This document shows positions 25,459-33,028 of a stretch of 64,000 nt of DNA, in pieces. Position numbers and translations under genes: made by a program. The stretch is from JBHGAV01 sp041946685. Lineage in GTDB: Bacteria > Acidobacteriota > Terriglobia > Bryobacterales > Bryobacteraceae. The stretch spans positions 1 to 64,000 of the forward strand of contig JBHGAV010000004.1 of the NCBI GenBank assembly GCA_041946685.1, given 5' to 3'. The first letter of the stretch is position 1. Each line of letters starts with the position of its first letter. The notes below the pieces were generated by a model that was not told where the DNA came from, did not search any database, and worked only from the letters and a program-made list of their open reading frames with translations.

Positions 25459-26699
25459 AGCATCTTCCCGAACCAGGTGCACGCCGCCAGAGCGGCATTA
25501 ACGCCATCCTCGTGGAACCCATAGCCCCAATAGGCGCCCGCGTAATGCGTCCGGTTGACGCCGCTGATCTCTCCGTGTCGCCTCTGTGCGGCCGGCGCCG
25601 CGGTGGTGTAAACAGGATGAGCGTAATCGTACCTGCCAATGATCCGGCCGCTGTCGATGGCTGCAGCACGGTTCAGCGTCACGCAGAACTCCTCGGATGC
25701 CCGCAGGGTCTGCAGGATGTTCATGTCGTATGTGATCACCGCGCGGTTCACCTGCTCCTGCGGGATCAGGTAGTTCCAGCTCGACCAGATCCGCCGCCGT
25801 TTAGGCAGGATGCGGGTGTCGGTGTGCAGGATAGCGAGGTTCTCCTGGTATGGGATTGCGCCCAAAATCTCCCGCTCCGCCGGAGTCGGATCGCTGAGCA
25901 AGGCGAGCGCCTGGTCGCTGTGGACCGCCAGCACCACGTGGTCAAAGCGCTCGTCGGGGCCGCCGTCAACACCCACTCGAACCCCGTCGGGACTTCGCGT
26001 CACGGAGCGGACGGCGGTGTTCAGCCGGATCCTGTCGCGGAAGGGTTCGGTCAGCTTCTCGACATAACGCGCCGAACCACCCTGGATGACCTTCCAATCG
26101 AATGGGTTCTTGATCTCCAGGAAGCCGTGGTTCTCGAAGAAGCGGACGAAGGTGGAAAGCGGGAAGTCCCCGATGCGCTCGGGGTCGGCCGACCAGAGCG
26201 CCGAGCCCAGCGGCACGAGGAAGCAGTCGACGAAGTGGCGCGAGTAACCCTGCGCCTGCAGAAACTCTCCCAGGCTCTGCTCCGGAGGCTCCTCCGCCAG
26301 CAGGCGCTTGAACTCCCTGCGAAATCGGAGGATGTCCCGGATCAACCGGTAGAACGAAGGATCCAGAAGATTGCTGCGCTGGGCAAAGAAGGTGTTCAGA
26401 TTGTGCGCCCCGTATTCGATGCCCTCCCGCTCCGATTTGACGCTGAATGTCATGCGTGACGGCTGGTACTGAACTCCGAGACGCCGCAACAGTTTCAGGA
26501 AGTTGGGATAGGTGACCTCGTTGAACACGATGAAGCCCGTATCCACGGCATAGCGGCGATCCCCAATCGAGACGTCGATCGTGTGCGTGTGGCCGCCGAT
26601 ATAGTCGTTGGCTTCGAAAACGACGATGTCGTGATCCGGGTTGAGGAGGTACGCGGAAACCAGGCCCGAGATGCCCCCGCCGATGATCGCGATGCGCAT
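25455..26699 (-). CDS. FAD-dependent amine-oxidase-like oxidoreductase of the CFA/DUF1365 group
   Basis: The 414-residue flavoprotein has an N-terminal dinucleotide motif IIGGGISGLVSAYLL, VFEANDYIGGHTHT, an insertion domain, and the C-terminal FAD segment YAGAYWGYGFHEDG. This subgroup accompanies DUF1365 and CFA homologues. In Rhodobacter, members of this gene group are connected to unusual (furan or methylated) fatty acids made under singlet-oxygen stress, so desaturation or oxidation of a methylated acyl chain is a reasonable guess. It is the central gene of the five-gene operon. Confidence 0.88.
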   Translation of the reverse strand: MRIAIIGGGISGLVSAYLLNPDHDIVVFEANDYIGGHTHTIDVSIGDRRYAVDTGFIVFNEVTYPNFLKLLRRLGVQYQPSRMTFSVKSEREGIEYGAHNLNTFFAQRSNLLDPSFYRLIRDILRFRREFKRLLAEEPPEQSLGEFLQAQGYSRHFVDCFLVPLGSALWSADPERIGDFPLSTFVRFFENHGFLEIKNPFDWKVIQGGSARYVEKLTEPFRDRIRLNTAVRSVTRSPDGVRVGVDGGPDERFDHVVLAVHSDQALALLSDPTPAEREILGAIPYQENLAILHTDTRILPKRRRIWSSWNYLIPQEQVNRAVITYDMNILQTLRASEEFCVTLNRAAAIDSGRIIGRYDYAHPVYTTAAPAAQRRHGEISGVNRTHYAGAYWGYGFHEDGVNAALAACTWFGKML

Positions 26700-26714
26700 G
26701 CCGCCTCCGCTCCG

Positions 26715-27131
26715 CTACTTCAGCCAGCGGTCCAACCGGGTCGCCGCCAGAGCGCCGGCCGCATTCAGGAACGCCCCCCAGCAGATGTCGATCAGCGCCA
26801 GGCGAAGGGGCCAGCCGCGCACCAGCGCGTAGTTGGTCATTTCATAGACCGTGTACAGTACGATTCCATACAGGGCTCCCCAGAGCAGCGCGGACGAGGC
26901 TGGACTGTCCGCAGATACTCGCGGGAGCACGAAGAGCACGATCCCCAGCGGGATGGCGAGATAGACCACCACGGCAGCCCAGACAACCGGCTGCATCTCA
27001 CTGCCCGACAGGCGCAGGAGCGGGCCAAGCTCCCTCTTGTAGAGCTTCGACGCAAAGACACCCAGCCACACGTAGTCCAGCGCGAACAGAAGCGGCGGCA
27101 GGAACAGGAAAACCTTCACCGAATGCCACAT
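26715..27131 (-). CDS. DUF2177 membrane protein
   Basis: The 138-residue protein has four hydrophobic segments and the DUF2177 pattern: an opening FLFLPPLLFALDYVWLGVFA, ALLWGALYGIVLYTVYEMTN, and LIDICWGAFLNAAGALAA. The family has no proven activity and recurs in CFA/DUF1365 stress operons. It lies 15 bp upstream of the flavoprotein gene and 12 bp downstream of the DUF1295 gene. Confidence 0.88.
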   Translation of the reverse strand: MWHSVKVFLFLPPLLFALDYVWLGVFASKLYKRELGPLLRLSGSEMQPVVWAAVVVYLAIPLGIVLFVLPRVSADSPASSALLWGALYGIVLYTVYEMTNYALVRGWPLRLALIDICWGAFLNAAGALAATRLDRWLK

Positions 27132-27143
27132 GATCAGCCTCCA

Positions 27144-27914
27144 CTATTCTCTTGGCGGAAGCGGAAAGAACCCGCTGGTCCGCTTCCGGTACTCCTCAAA
27201 CTCGACATTGCCTTCGTACTTCTTCTCAAGGAGCGGGATGCCGGACACAAACAGGATCAAAGCGGAAATGGCGGCGGGCCCAAAAACGGTCCTCCACCCT
27301 CCAGGCACTGAGCAGGCGATCAGCCAGATGCCCCACCACAGCGTCACCTCGCCGAAGTAGTTGGGATGGCGCGTGTACCTCCAAAGCCCCGTGGTGATGA
27401 TCCGCCCTCGGTTACCCGGATCCGCTTTGAATTGTGCCAGTTGCCAGTCCCCCACGGCCTCGAAAACAAAGCCGAGCAGCCACACGTCTGCGCCCAGGAT
27501 GTCCAGCCACCCAAGCCCCGGCCTGCGGTCCGCCAACACATACGTTACGGGGGAGAGAATGACGACGGCCAGCAGCGCCTGCAACAGGAATACCTGGAAG
27601 TACGCCCTCACGGTCGCGCGGCTTCCCCATTCCTCCCTCCACTTCCTGTAACGCGGATCCTCGAGCTTCCCCCGGTTTCGCAGGCCGATGTAAAGCGAGA
27701 GGCGCAACCCCCAGATGGTCACAAGCGCCAGCATCAGGAGGCCGCGCCCGGAGGTGGCGCCTGCCACCCACTGGGCCAGGAGGGCTTGAACAATGAATCC
27801 AACTCCCCAGGCGACGTCCGCCACGTCGTTCCGCCGCAGCCTCAGGGCGGCCAGAAACCACAAGCTTGCGTAGATCGCCGCAGCCGCGACCTGGATGCCA
27901 AGGATGCCCGGCAT
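27144..27914 (-). CDS. DUF1295 steroid-5-alpha-reductase-like membrane protein
   Basis: The 256-residue protein has about six membrane helices and the DUF1295 signatures ADVAWGVGFIVQALL, RGRIITTGLWRYTRHPNYFGE and GIPLLEKKYEGN. The YTRHPNYFGE box is shared with isoprenylcysteine methyltransferases and sterol reductases and forms the NADPH- or SAM-contacting end. The substrate is unknown, probably a lipid. ATG at 27914 starts the first hydrophobic segment directly; a longer N terminus is possible. It is the first gene of the CFA operon and divergent from the glutathione peroxidase gene. Confidence 0.87.
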   Translation of the reverse strand: MPGILGIQVAAAAIYASLWFLAALRLRRNDVADVAWGVGFIVQALLAQWVAGATSGRGLLMLALVTIWGLRLSLYIGLRNRGKLEDPRYRKWREEWGSRATVRAYFQVFLLQALLAVVILSPVTYVLADRRPGLGWLDILGADVWLLGFVFEAVGDWQLAQFKADPGNRGRIITTGLWRYTRHPNYFGEVTLWWGIWLIACSVPGGWRTVFGPAAISALILFVSGIPLLEKKYEGNVEFEEYRKRTSGFFPLPPRE

Positions 27915-28014
27915 AACGGCCTTGTGGTGACTGCCGACCGATAGTAGCACACAGCGGGCCGCCGCTGATCCAACCTCCCGCATCCGGCCGAAAACGTCCG
28001 GCATCTAAACAGAA

Positions 28015-28578
28015 GTGAAACCGTTAGCTCTAACTTTTGGGATGGTTTTTATTATGTTGACGCCGGCTGCCTTCGCAACCACGATTCACGACTTCACGAC
28101 GAACTCCATCGACGGGCAGCCCGTCTCTCTGGCTCAGTACAAGGGAAGTGTGGTGCTGATCGTCAACGTGGCCAGCCGTTGCGGTTTCACGCCTCAATAC
28201 GCCGGGCTGGAAGCCGTCTACCGCAAGTACAAGGACCGGGGATTCGTGGTGCTCGGTTTCCCTGCCAACAATTTCCTCTGGCAGGAGCCCGCGAGCAACG
28301 AGGAAATCAGGGCCTTCTGCTCAACCAGGTACAACGTGACCTTCCCCATGTTCGCGAAGATTTCGGTGAAGGGAAAAGACAAGGCGCCTCTGTACAGGTT
28401 CCTTACCGACAAGACGGCCAATCCGGCAACGGGGGGCGAGATCGGGTGGAACTTCACCAAGTTTCTGGTCGACAGGAGCGGAAAGGTGATTGCCCGGTTT
28501 GCGTCCAGCGTGAGCCCCGAGTCCCCGGGACTTGTAACCGCCATAGAGTCTGCGCTGAATTCCTTGCCAAGAGTATGA
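28015..28578 (+). CDS. Glutathione-peroxidase-family protein, exported
   Basis: The 187-residue protein starts at GTG 28015 with a signal peptide (FGMVFIMLTPAAFA), unlike the usual cytoplasmic BtuE/Gpx. The fold is the thioredoxin-like Gpx: VVLIVNVASRCGFTPQY with the peroxidatic cysteine, GFPANNFLWQEPASNEEI with the conserved glutamine, and GWNFTKFLVD with the tryptophan and asparagine of the catalytic tetrad. The phrase FLWQEP replaces the common FGGQEP. Such enzymes usually use thioredoxin rather than glutathione. It is next to the CFA operon, adding peroxide defence to the lipid/oxidative-stress block. Confidence 0.9.
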   Translation: MKPLALTFGMVFIMLTPAAFATTIHDFTTNSIDGQPVSLAQYKGSVVLIVNVASRCGFTPQYAGLEAVYRKYKDRGFVVLGFPANNFLWQEPASNEEIRAFCSTRYNVTFPMFAKISVKGKDKAPLYRFLTDKTANPATGGEIGWNFTKFLVDRSGKVIARFASSVSPESPGLVTAIESALNSLPRV

Positions 28579-28614
28579 TTTACTACTGCGCCTGACGGGG
28601 CACTTTGGTCGAAC

Positions 28615-29283
28615 ATGAAGAGGCTGACGATCCTGCTTCTCGGAGCGCTGGCAGCAAGCGCTGCTTCGGAAGGCTGCCCGGCCGCGCCTGGCCACGGGGT
28701 CGAGCAGTGCACGTTCCCGGCGGCGCGGAGTGTCGGCGAGACGTCTGTAGCCCTCGGCAAGGTGTACAGACCCCTCACGGGTAAAGAGCGCCTCGACTAC
28801 TACACCAAGCGCACATTCCTCAGCCCCGGGGCCTTCTTCCGGATCGCCGGTCCCAGCCTGGGCAGCCACCTCGCCAACCGGCCCGCGGAGTGGGGGCAGG
28901 GCACAGAGGGTTACGGCCGCCGGTTCGCGGACCGCTATGGCCGCTTCGTGCTTAGGCGAACCTACGAGGCGGCCGGCGCCGCGGCGCTGGGGCATGAGGT
29001 CCGGTACATCCCGAGCACGCGAACTGGCTTTCTTCCGCGGGCAGGGCACGCCCTGGCGGCCACCTTTGTCACGCATGACAGGAGCGGCCGAAGAACTCCT
29101 CACCTGGCCCGCTTGGGATCCGCCTTCGCCGCCGAGTTTACGGGGAACCTCTGGATGCCGGCCGGCTACCGCACGGGCGCCGAGGCCGTGCGAGGTGTTG
29201 GCATTGAACTGGGCGTAGGCAGCGCGTTCAATCTGCTTCGGGAGTTCTCTCCAGAGCTGAAGCGCATCCTGCCCGGGAACTGA
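28615..29283 (+). CDS. Secreted protein of unknown function
   Basis: The 222-residue product has a signal peptide (residues 1-18, ILLLGALAASAAS) and two cysteines just after it. The middle is rich in G, R, A and Y (GRRFADRYGRFVLRRTYEAAGAAALGHE), with hydrophobic stretches near SAFAAEFTGNLWMPAGY and GVGIELGVGSAFNLLREF. I recall similar uncharacterised acidobacterial proteins but no assigned domain. It follows the Gpx gene by 36 bp and may share its transcript. Confidence 0.65.
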   Translation: MKRLTILLLGALAASAASEGCPAAPGHGVEQCTFPAARSVGETSVALGKVYRPLTGKERLDYYTKRTFLSPGAFFRIAGPSLGSHLANRPAEWGQGTEGYGRRFADRYGRFVLRRTYEAAGAAALGHEVRYIPSTRTGFLPRAGHALAATFVTHDRSGRRTPHLARLGSAFAAEFTGNLWMPAGYRTGAEAVRGVGIELGVGSAFNLLREFSPELKRILPGN

Positions 29284-29578
29284 TCGCAGGGTGCGCCTGT
29301 CGCCCTGGCGTGAGTCAACCGGCCAAGCGCGGGAATCGCCGTCAATGCGACCTGGCGCCGATGGGAGGAGTATCATTTCCACTCGCCGTAGGCGCGGCAG
29401 GACGCCCCTGCAACCTTGCTCCCGGACGAGGTCCCGCATGGAATCGAAGTGGTCGCAGTCTGGTGCGACCGCGCCATTGACCCGCCCGCCCTAGAGACCT
29501 ATTCTGAAAAGGTCATCGCTACAGTTTCCCGAACTGCTATTGTGGGGAGTCGCGGAAACATTCGAGAAAGGAGTATCT
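29284..29578. other. Non-coding stretch upstream of the esterase gene
   Basis: These 295 bases hold no frame with recognisable coding character on either strand. They presumably carry the esterase promoter; only the ribosome-binding site AGAAAGGAG just before 29579 is clear. Confidence 0.4.
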
Positions 29579-30817
29579 ATGAAGTCGACGCTGGTTCTAT
29601 TGACATTGGGAGCAGCCGGACTGTGTTGGGGACAGGCACCGGCCGACTGCAAGCCCAACCCGTTGAATATCCCCGAGGCCAAGTACCCCTGCATCTTCCC
29701 CGACAACCGCGTGATGTATCGCGTGATCGCGCCGGATGCAAAGTCGGTGCGCGTTGGGAATCTGAACTTGACGAAGGGGCCGGACAACATCTGGAGCGGC
29801 ACCACTGAGAAGCCCGCCGTGGAAGGCTTTCACTACTACGGCATCAACATTGACGGCGCCACCGTGGCGGACCCGTCCACTCGCACCTATTTCGGCTCCG
29901 GTTGGTGGAACAGCGGAATTGAGATCCCCGCGCCGGACCAGGAGTTTTACCAGCCGAGAAGAGACATTCCTCGCGGCCGTGTGAGTGAACAATGGTATTT
30001 TTCGACTGTCACCGGGAAATGGCGCCGCTGCTTCGTGTACACCCCACCGGACTACGACGGAGGAAAGAATAGGTACCCGGTGTTCTACCTGCAGCACGGT
30101 TGGGGAGAGGACGAGACCGCCTGGTTCAACCAGGGCCGCGTCAGCATCATCATGGACAACCTGATCGCGGACAAGAAGGCCAAGCCAATGATCATCGTCA
30201 TGGACAACCTGAACGCGGTCAAACCCGGGCAGAGTGCGATGACGTTCGCTGCCAGAGGCCTGGTGCCCGATCCAAGCGACCGCCCGGCTCCGCCGCCGGA
30301 ACCGCGGGCGCCGCGGGCGCCGGCAGGCGCGCCCGGAGCTCCTGGAGCCCCAGGCGCGGCGCGCGGGGCCCAGCCGGCCCGCGCCGGTGGAGGAATGCTG
30401 GGCAACTCGGCTTTCACCGAGATGATGCTCACCGATCTGATACCAATGATCGAGAAGACTTACCGAGCGCTTCCCGGGGCCGCGAATCGCGCGATGGCCG
30501 GACTCTCGATGGGCGGCATGCAGACCCGCGCGACCACCATGGCCAACCTGGACAAGTTCGCCTACATCGGTCTGTTCAGCGGCGGCAACATTACCCTGTC
30601 GAGCATCGAGAACCCCGCCGCCTTTAAGAAGCAGATCAAGGCCGTGTTCTTCGGCAATGGAGAAGCCGAAGGCGGTACCGCCGCGAGCAAACCAGCGGCG
30701 GAAGAACTGAGGAAGGCCGGCATCAACGCCGTTTTTTACGAATCCCCGCGCACCGCTCATGAGTTCCTGACCTGGCGGCGTTGCCTGCGCGAATTCGCGC
30801 CTTTGCTGTTCAAGTAG
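29579..30817 (+). CDS. CE1-like alpha/beta-hydrolase esterase with CBM48-like domain
   Basis: The 412-residue protein has a signal peptide (VLLTLGAAGLCWG) and an early-set beta-sandwich at 20-110 (MYRVIAPDAKSVRVGN, FHYYGINIDG). An esterase-D-type catalytic domain follows: YPVFYLQHGWGEDETAW, nucleophile Ser310 in GLSMGG, and the catalytic-histidine box TAHEFLTWR with His394. This layout is typical of secreted feruloyl/acetyl-xylan esterases and related hydrolases. Residues 235-272 are an unusual proline-, alanine- and glycine-rich insert with a GAPGAPGAPG run, inside the catalytic domain before the nucleophile. ATG 29579 has AAAGGAG upstream. Acting with the arabinoxylan enzymes is possible but unproven. 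Confidence 0.85.
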   Translation: MKSTLVLLTLGAAGLCWGQAPADCKPNPLNIPEAKYPCIFPDNRVMYRVIAPDAKSVRVGNLNLTKGPDNIWSGTTEKPAVEGFHYYGINIDGATVADPSTRTYFGSGWWNSGIEIPAPDQEFYQPRRDIPRGRVSEQWYFSTVTGKWRRCFVYTPPDYDGGKNRYPVFYLQHGWGEDETAWFNQGRVSIIMDNLIADKKAKPMIIVMDNLNAVKPGQSAMTFAARGLVPDPSDRPAPPPEPRAPRAPAGAPGAPGAPGAARGAQPARAGGGMLGNSAFTEMMLTDLIPMIEKTYRALPGAANRAMAGLSMGGMQTRATTMANLDKFAYIGLFSGGNITLSSIENPAAFKKQIKAVFFGNGEAEGGTAASKPAAEELRKAGINAVFYESPRTAHEFLTWRRCLREFAPLLFK

Positions 30818-30892
30818 GAATCAAGTGCGCGGCTGAGAGATACAGGCAGGAAAGGCCACACAGAAGCTTGTGCTGCTTTCCGCAGGCGGAAT

Positions 30893-30921
30893 CCGGGATG
30901 CCTCGTCCGGGGGCATCCCGG
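30893..30921. terminator. Perfect 10-bp hairpin between convergent genes
   Basis: CCGGGATGCC (30893-30902) and GGCATCCCGG (30912-30921) form a perfect stem with a 9-base loop between the convergent esterase and hypothetical genes. There is no U tract on either side, so it is a possible bidirectional terminator rather than a textbook one. Confidence 0.5.
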
Positions 30922-30964
30922 TGTCCTGCCTCCGCAGAAGATGGGGCACGCGGGGAGCGCCCTG

Positions 30965-31723
30965 TTATGCGAAGTGCTCCTGCGCATCACCGTATCCGAG
31001 CAGGATGCAATCCTTGATGCTGACAGGGTAGCGGTCGCCAGCAGCGTCCCGGAAGCGGTATTGGTCCGGCAGGCAACACAGTGAGCCCGGATGGTAATTG
31101 ACGCTGACTACCCTGTGCGAGAACTCCTCTGCAACGTCCCACGGGATACCCTGCTCCACCAGCGACTCCCGGCCGGGCAGGCGGATGCGGCGCCGCCGCC
31201 AGTTGTGGGGAATCCGCCATGCAGTTCCGCTTGAATCGTGCCAGAAGACCCTCACAGGCACGCCGGGCGCGAGGCTCACTCGCACGGTTGTGACCCGGCC
31301 GGCAGCCCCTGCGGCGACGCGCTCCGGGATGTTGATTTCGACCAGGTCCCAGAAGCTGGGCAGGTGCAGCTTCTCCTGGAACTCGAGGGACCCTTCCACG
31401 GCGTAAGCCGAATCCGGCTCCCTCTCATCCGTTCTCCCTGGCCCCTCCAGCCAATGCCGCGGCAGTCGCCAGTCCCGCCCTTGCGGGTCGTGGAGAACCA
31501 CCCGCAGGGGGGCATAGTCATTCCAGTAGTTTCCCTCACGATCAATGAGGAAACCTGTCTCCTCCGGCATTGCGGGCCGCGTGCCGGGCATCTCCTCGGG
31601 CAGCACCTGGACCTCGACCGCTAGCCCCGCAATCGCTGCCGCGAAGTCTGCCGGCAGATTCGCCTCTTCGAGAGCCGTGCATTCGTCGGGCAGCTTGAGC
31701 CGCTGTGTTGCCTGCTCGGGCAT
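30965..31723 (-). CDS. Hypothetical protein with an internal repeat
   Basis: The 252-residue protein has no signal peptide or membrane segment and matches no family I know. Two parts resemble each other: LRVVLHDPQGRDWRLPRHWL and VRVFWHDSSGTAWRIPHNWR share the pattern (V/L)RV-x2-(H)D-x2-G-x2-WR(L/I)P-x2-W. That suggests two copies of a small beta-rich module. A CC pair occurs near the C terminus (SLCCLPDQYRF). ATG at 31723 is preferred to a TTG at 31735. The gene stands alone between a hairpin and a decayed recombinase fragment. Confidence 0.6.
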   Translation of the reverse strand: MPEQATQRLKLPDECTALEEANLPADFAAAIAGLAVEVQVLPEEMPGTRPAMPEETGFLIDREGNYWNDYAPLRVVLHDPQGRDWRLPRHWLEGPGRTDEREPDSAYAVEGSLEFQEKLHLPSFWDLVEINIPERVAAGAAGRVTTVRVSLAPGVPVRVFWHDSSGTAWRIPHNWRRRRIRLPGRESLVEQGIPWDVAEEFSHRVVSVNYHPGSLCCLPDQYRFRDAAGDRYPVSIKDCILLGYGDAQEHFA

Positions 31724-31957
31724 CGCAGTATGCAAAATGGTAGCACTTGTTTGGGACAGCCGCCTTCAAGGGGCGGGATCAATGGCAGAGTACCCGCAAG
31801 TTCTTGACTTGCTGTTGCTTGGAGGTGGTGGCCGGGGACGGAATTGGACAGCATTACGCCCACCTGGCCATACCCATCACCGGCATCTGTCTCGACCCGG
31901 CTTTGGGGTTGAGACACAGTGCCAGACCATACTGAACCCTCTCAACAACCACCGGGA

Positions 31958-32156
31958 GTGGCCCACCGGATTCTCTGCAGGCTGGTCCTGTGCTTCCGAG
32001 CCGGTGCCAGCGATGGCAGCCAGGATTCGGAGAGCCAGGCTTTCCAGCTGCGGGACCACTACCGTGCCAATGAGTGGACGATCCTCCAGGAGTGGGAGGA
32101 CCGGGAGCCGGGCGGCAAGGCCGACCGTTGCCGTCGCTCCGACTTTTCCCTCAGCC
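31958..32156 (+). pseudogene. Decayed serine recombinase/resolvase N-terminal fragment
   Basis: One forward frame reads QDSESQAFQLRDHY, then RANEWTILQEWEDRE, then PGGKADR. This follows the serine-resolvase N-terminal pattern of ENQ-x2-(Q/E)LR-x-Y, W-x-(I/V)-x2-E-(Y/W)-x-D and (S/G)GKADR-P. The expected catalytic-serine region (RVSTDGQ) is only vaguely present as AGASDGSQD. No in-frame start, catalytic core or DNA-binding C terminus is present. I read it as a remnant of a past mobile element. The stretch 31736-31957 shows nothing else. Confidence 0.45.
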
Positions 32157-32245
32157 CGAAACGTCATCCGGCTCTACTCAGAGCGCCTGTAAACGATTTG
32201 CAGCGATCCCCTCGGGGCTCTGGATCAGGAACGTGGCAGTGCCTA

Positions 32246-32296
32246 TGCAAGTATATTGTTTTGTGCGGTTTAACAAATTCCGCACTTGTACTTGCA
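32246..32296. promoter_or_regulatory. Nested inverted repeats, probable operator of the hydrogenase/Hdr operon
   Basis: TGCAAGTA (32246-32253) is the exact inverse of TACTTGCA (32289-32296). Nested inside, GTGCGG (32263-32268) is the inverse of CCGCAC (32280-32285). The outer right arm overlaps the -35 hexamer of the promoter at 32292-32320. This layout fits a dimeric repressor site, most simply autoregulation by the MarR protein encoded 74 bp further on. Sequence symmetry is observed; binding is inferred. Confidence 0.55.
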
Positions 32297-32320
32297 AAAT
32301 TACTGAATCAGGTTTATATT
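32292..32320 (+). promoter_or_regulatory. Sigma-70-type promoter of the MarR-Hdr-hydrogenase operon
   Basis: TTGCAA (32292-32297) and TATATT (32315-32320) are separated by exactly 17 bp in a locally AT-rich stretch, matching the -35 and -10 consensus well. The start point would be near 32327, giving a short leader before the ATG at 32370, which has GGAGA at 32361-32365. Confidence 0.6.
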
Positions 32321-32369
32321 TGATCTGGTTGAATATTTCCTGGGTTGGTGAATCGCCCGCGGAGAAACC

Positions 32370-33002
32370 ATGGCGGTCGGTAGCACGCCTGAGGCAATTG
32401 GCGACCTGCTGGGGAGCGTCCAGGTCTTTGCTTCCGCAGTTCGCGATGTCCTCGAGAGAGACCTTCTGAGGGAAGCGACCCGGGGCCGCATCACCTTTCC
32501 CCAACTCAAACTACTCAAACTGATAGCGCTCACCGATGTTCACACGATCGGTGACGTGGCGGCCTTTCTTGGTGTCAGCAATGCTGCCGCCAGCAAGGCG
32601 GTGGACAAACTAGTCCGTCGTCAGTTGCTGCGGCGCACCGAAGGGCATGTCGACCGGCGGGAGAGCGAGATTTCCCTCTCCAGGGACGGCCGGCGCTTGC
32701 TGGACCAGTACGAGCGTGCCAAGAGCCTCAAACTTGCGGAGATCTTCGGCGCCTGCGGGCTGGAGCAACTCTTTTCCGCCGTCGAGATGCTCGACGGGCT
32801 TTCGGCCCGCATTGTGGATCACGCAGCCAAGCCAGAGGAGATCTGCCTCCAGTGCGGCATCTACTTCCGCGAGTATTGCCTGTTGCGAGAGCTTGTCCAC
32901 CGTACCTGTTTCTACGAGGCTCGCAGGGCTCGCGGAACCGCCGGATCAAGGATGAAGGAGCCTAGGTGGGAAGGTGTTTCGGACCGTAATTCCCCAAGCT
33001 GA
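32370..33002 (+). CDS. MarR-family regulator with C-terminal four-cysteine motif
   Basis: The 210-residue protein has a MarR winged helix at about 40-115 (HTIGDVAAFLGVSNAAASKA, LVRRQLLRRTEGHVDRRESE, ISLSRDGRRLL). After the dimerisation helices comes Cys159-x2-Cys162-x7-Cys170-x9-Cys180, which is not part of the ordinary MarR fold and looks like a metal or [Fe-S] ligand set. It precedes, on the same strand, 17 genes of an iron-sulfur-rich redox complex, so a redox- or iron-responsive repressor is a good guess. It starts at ATG 32370 with GGAGA at a 4-base spacing. A palindromic site overlaps its promoter. Confidence 0.8.
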   Translation: MAVGSTPEAIGDLLGSVQVFASAVRDVLERDLLREATRGRITFPQLKLLKLIALTDVHTIGDVAAFLGVSNAAASKAVDKLVRRQLLRRTEGHVDRRESEISLSRDGRRLLDQYERAKSLKLAEIFGACGLEQLFSAVEMLDGLSARIVDHAAKPEEICLQCGIYFREYCLLRELVHRTCFYEARRARGTAGSRMKEPRWEGVSDRNSPS

Positions 33003-33028
33003 GAAGTCGTGGCGGGGAAGGAGGGACC

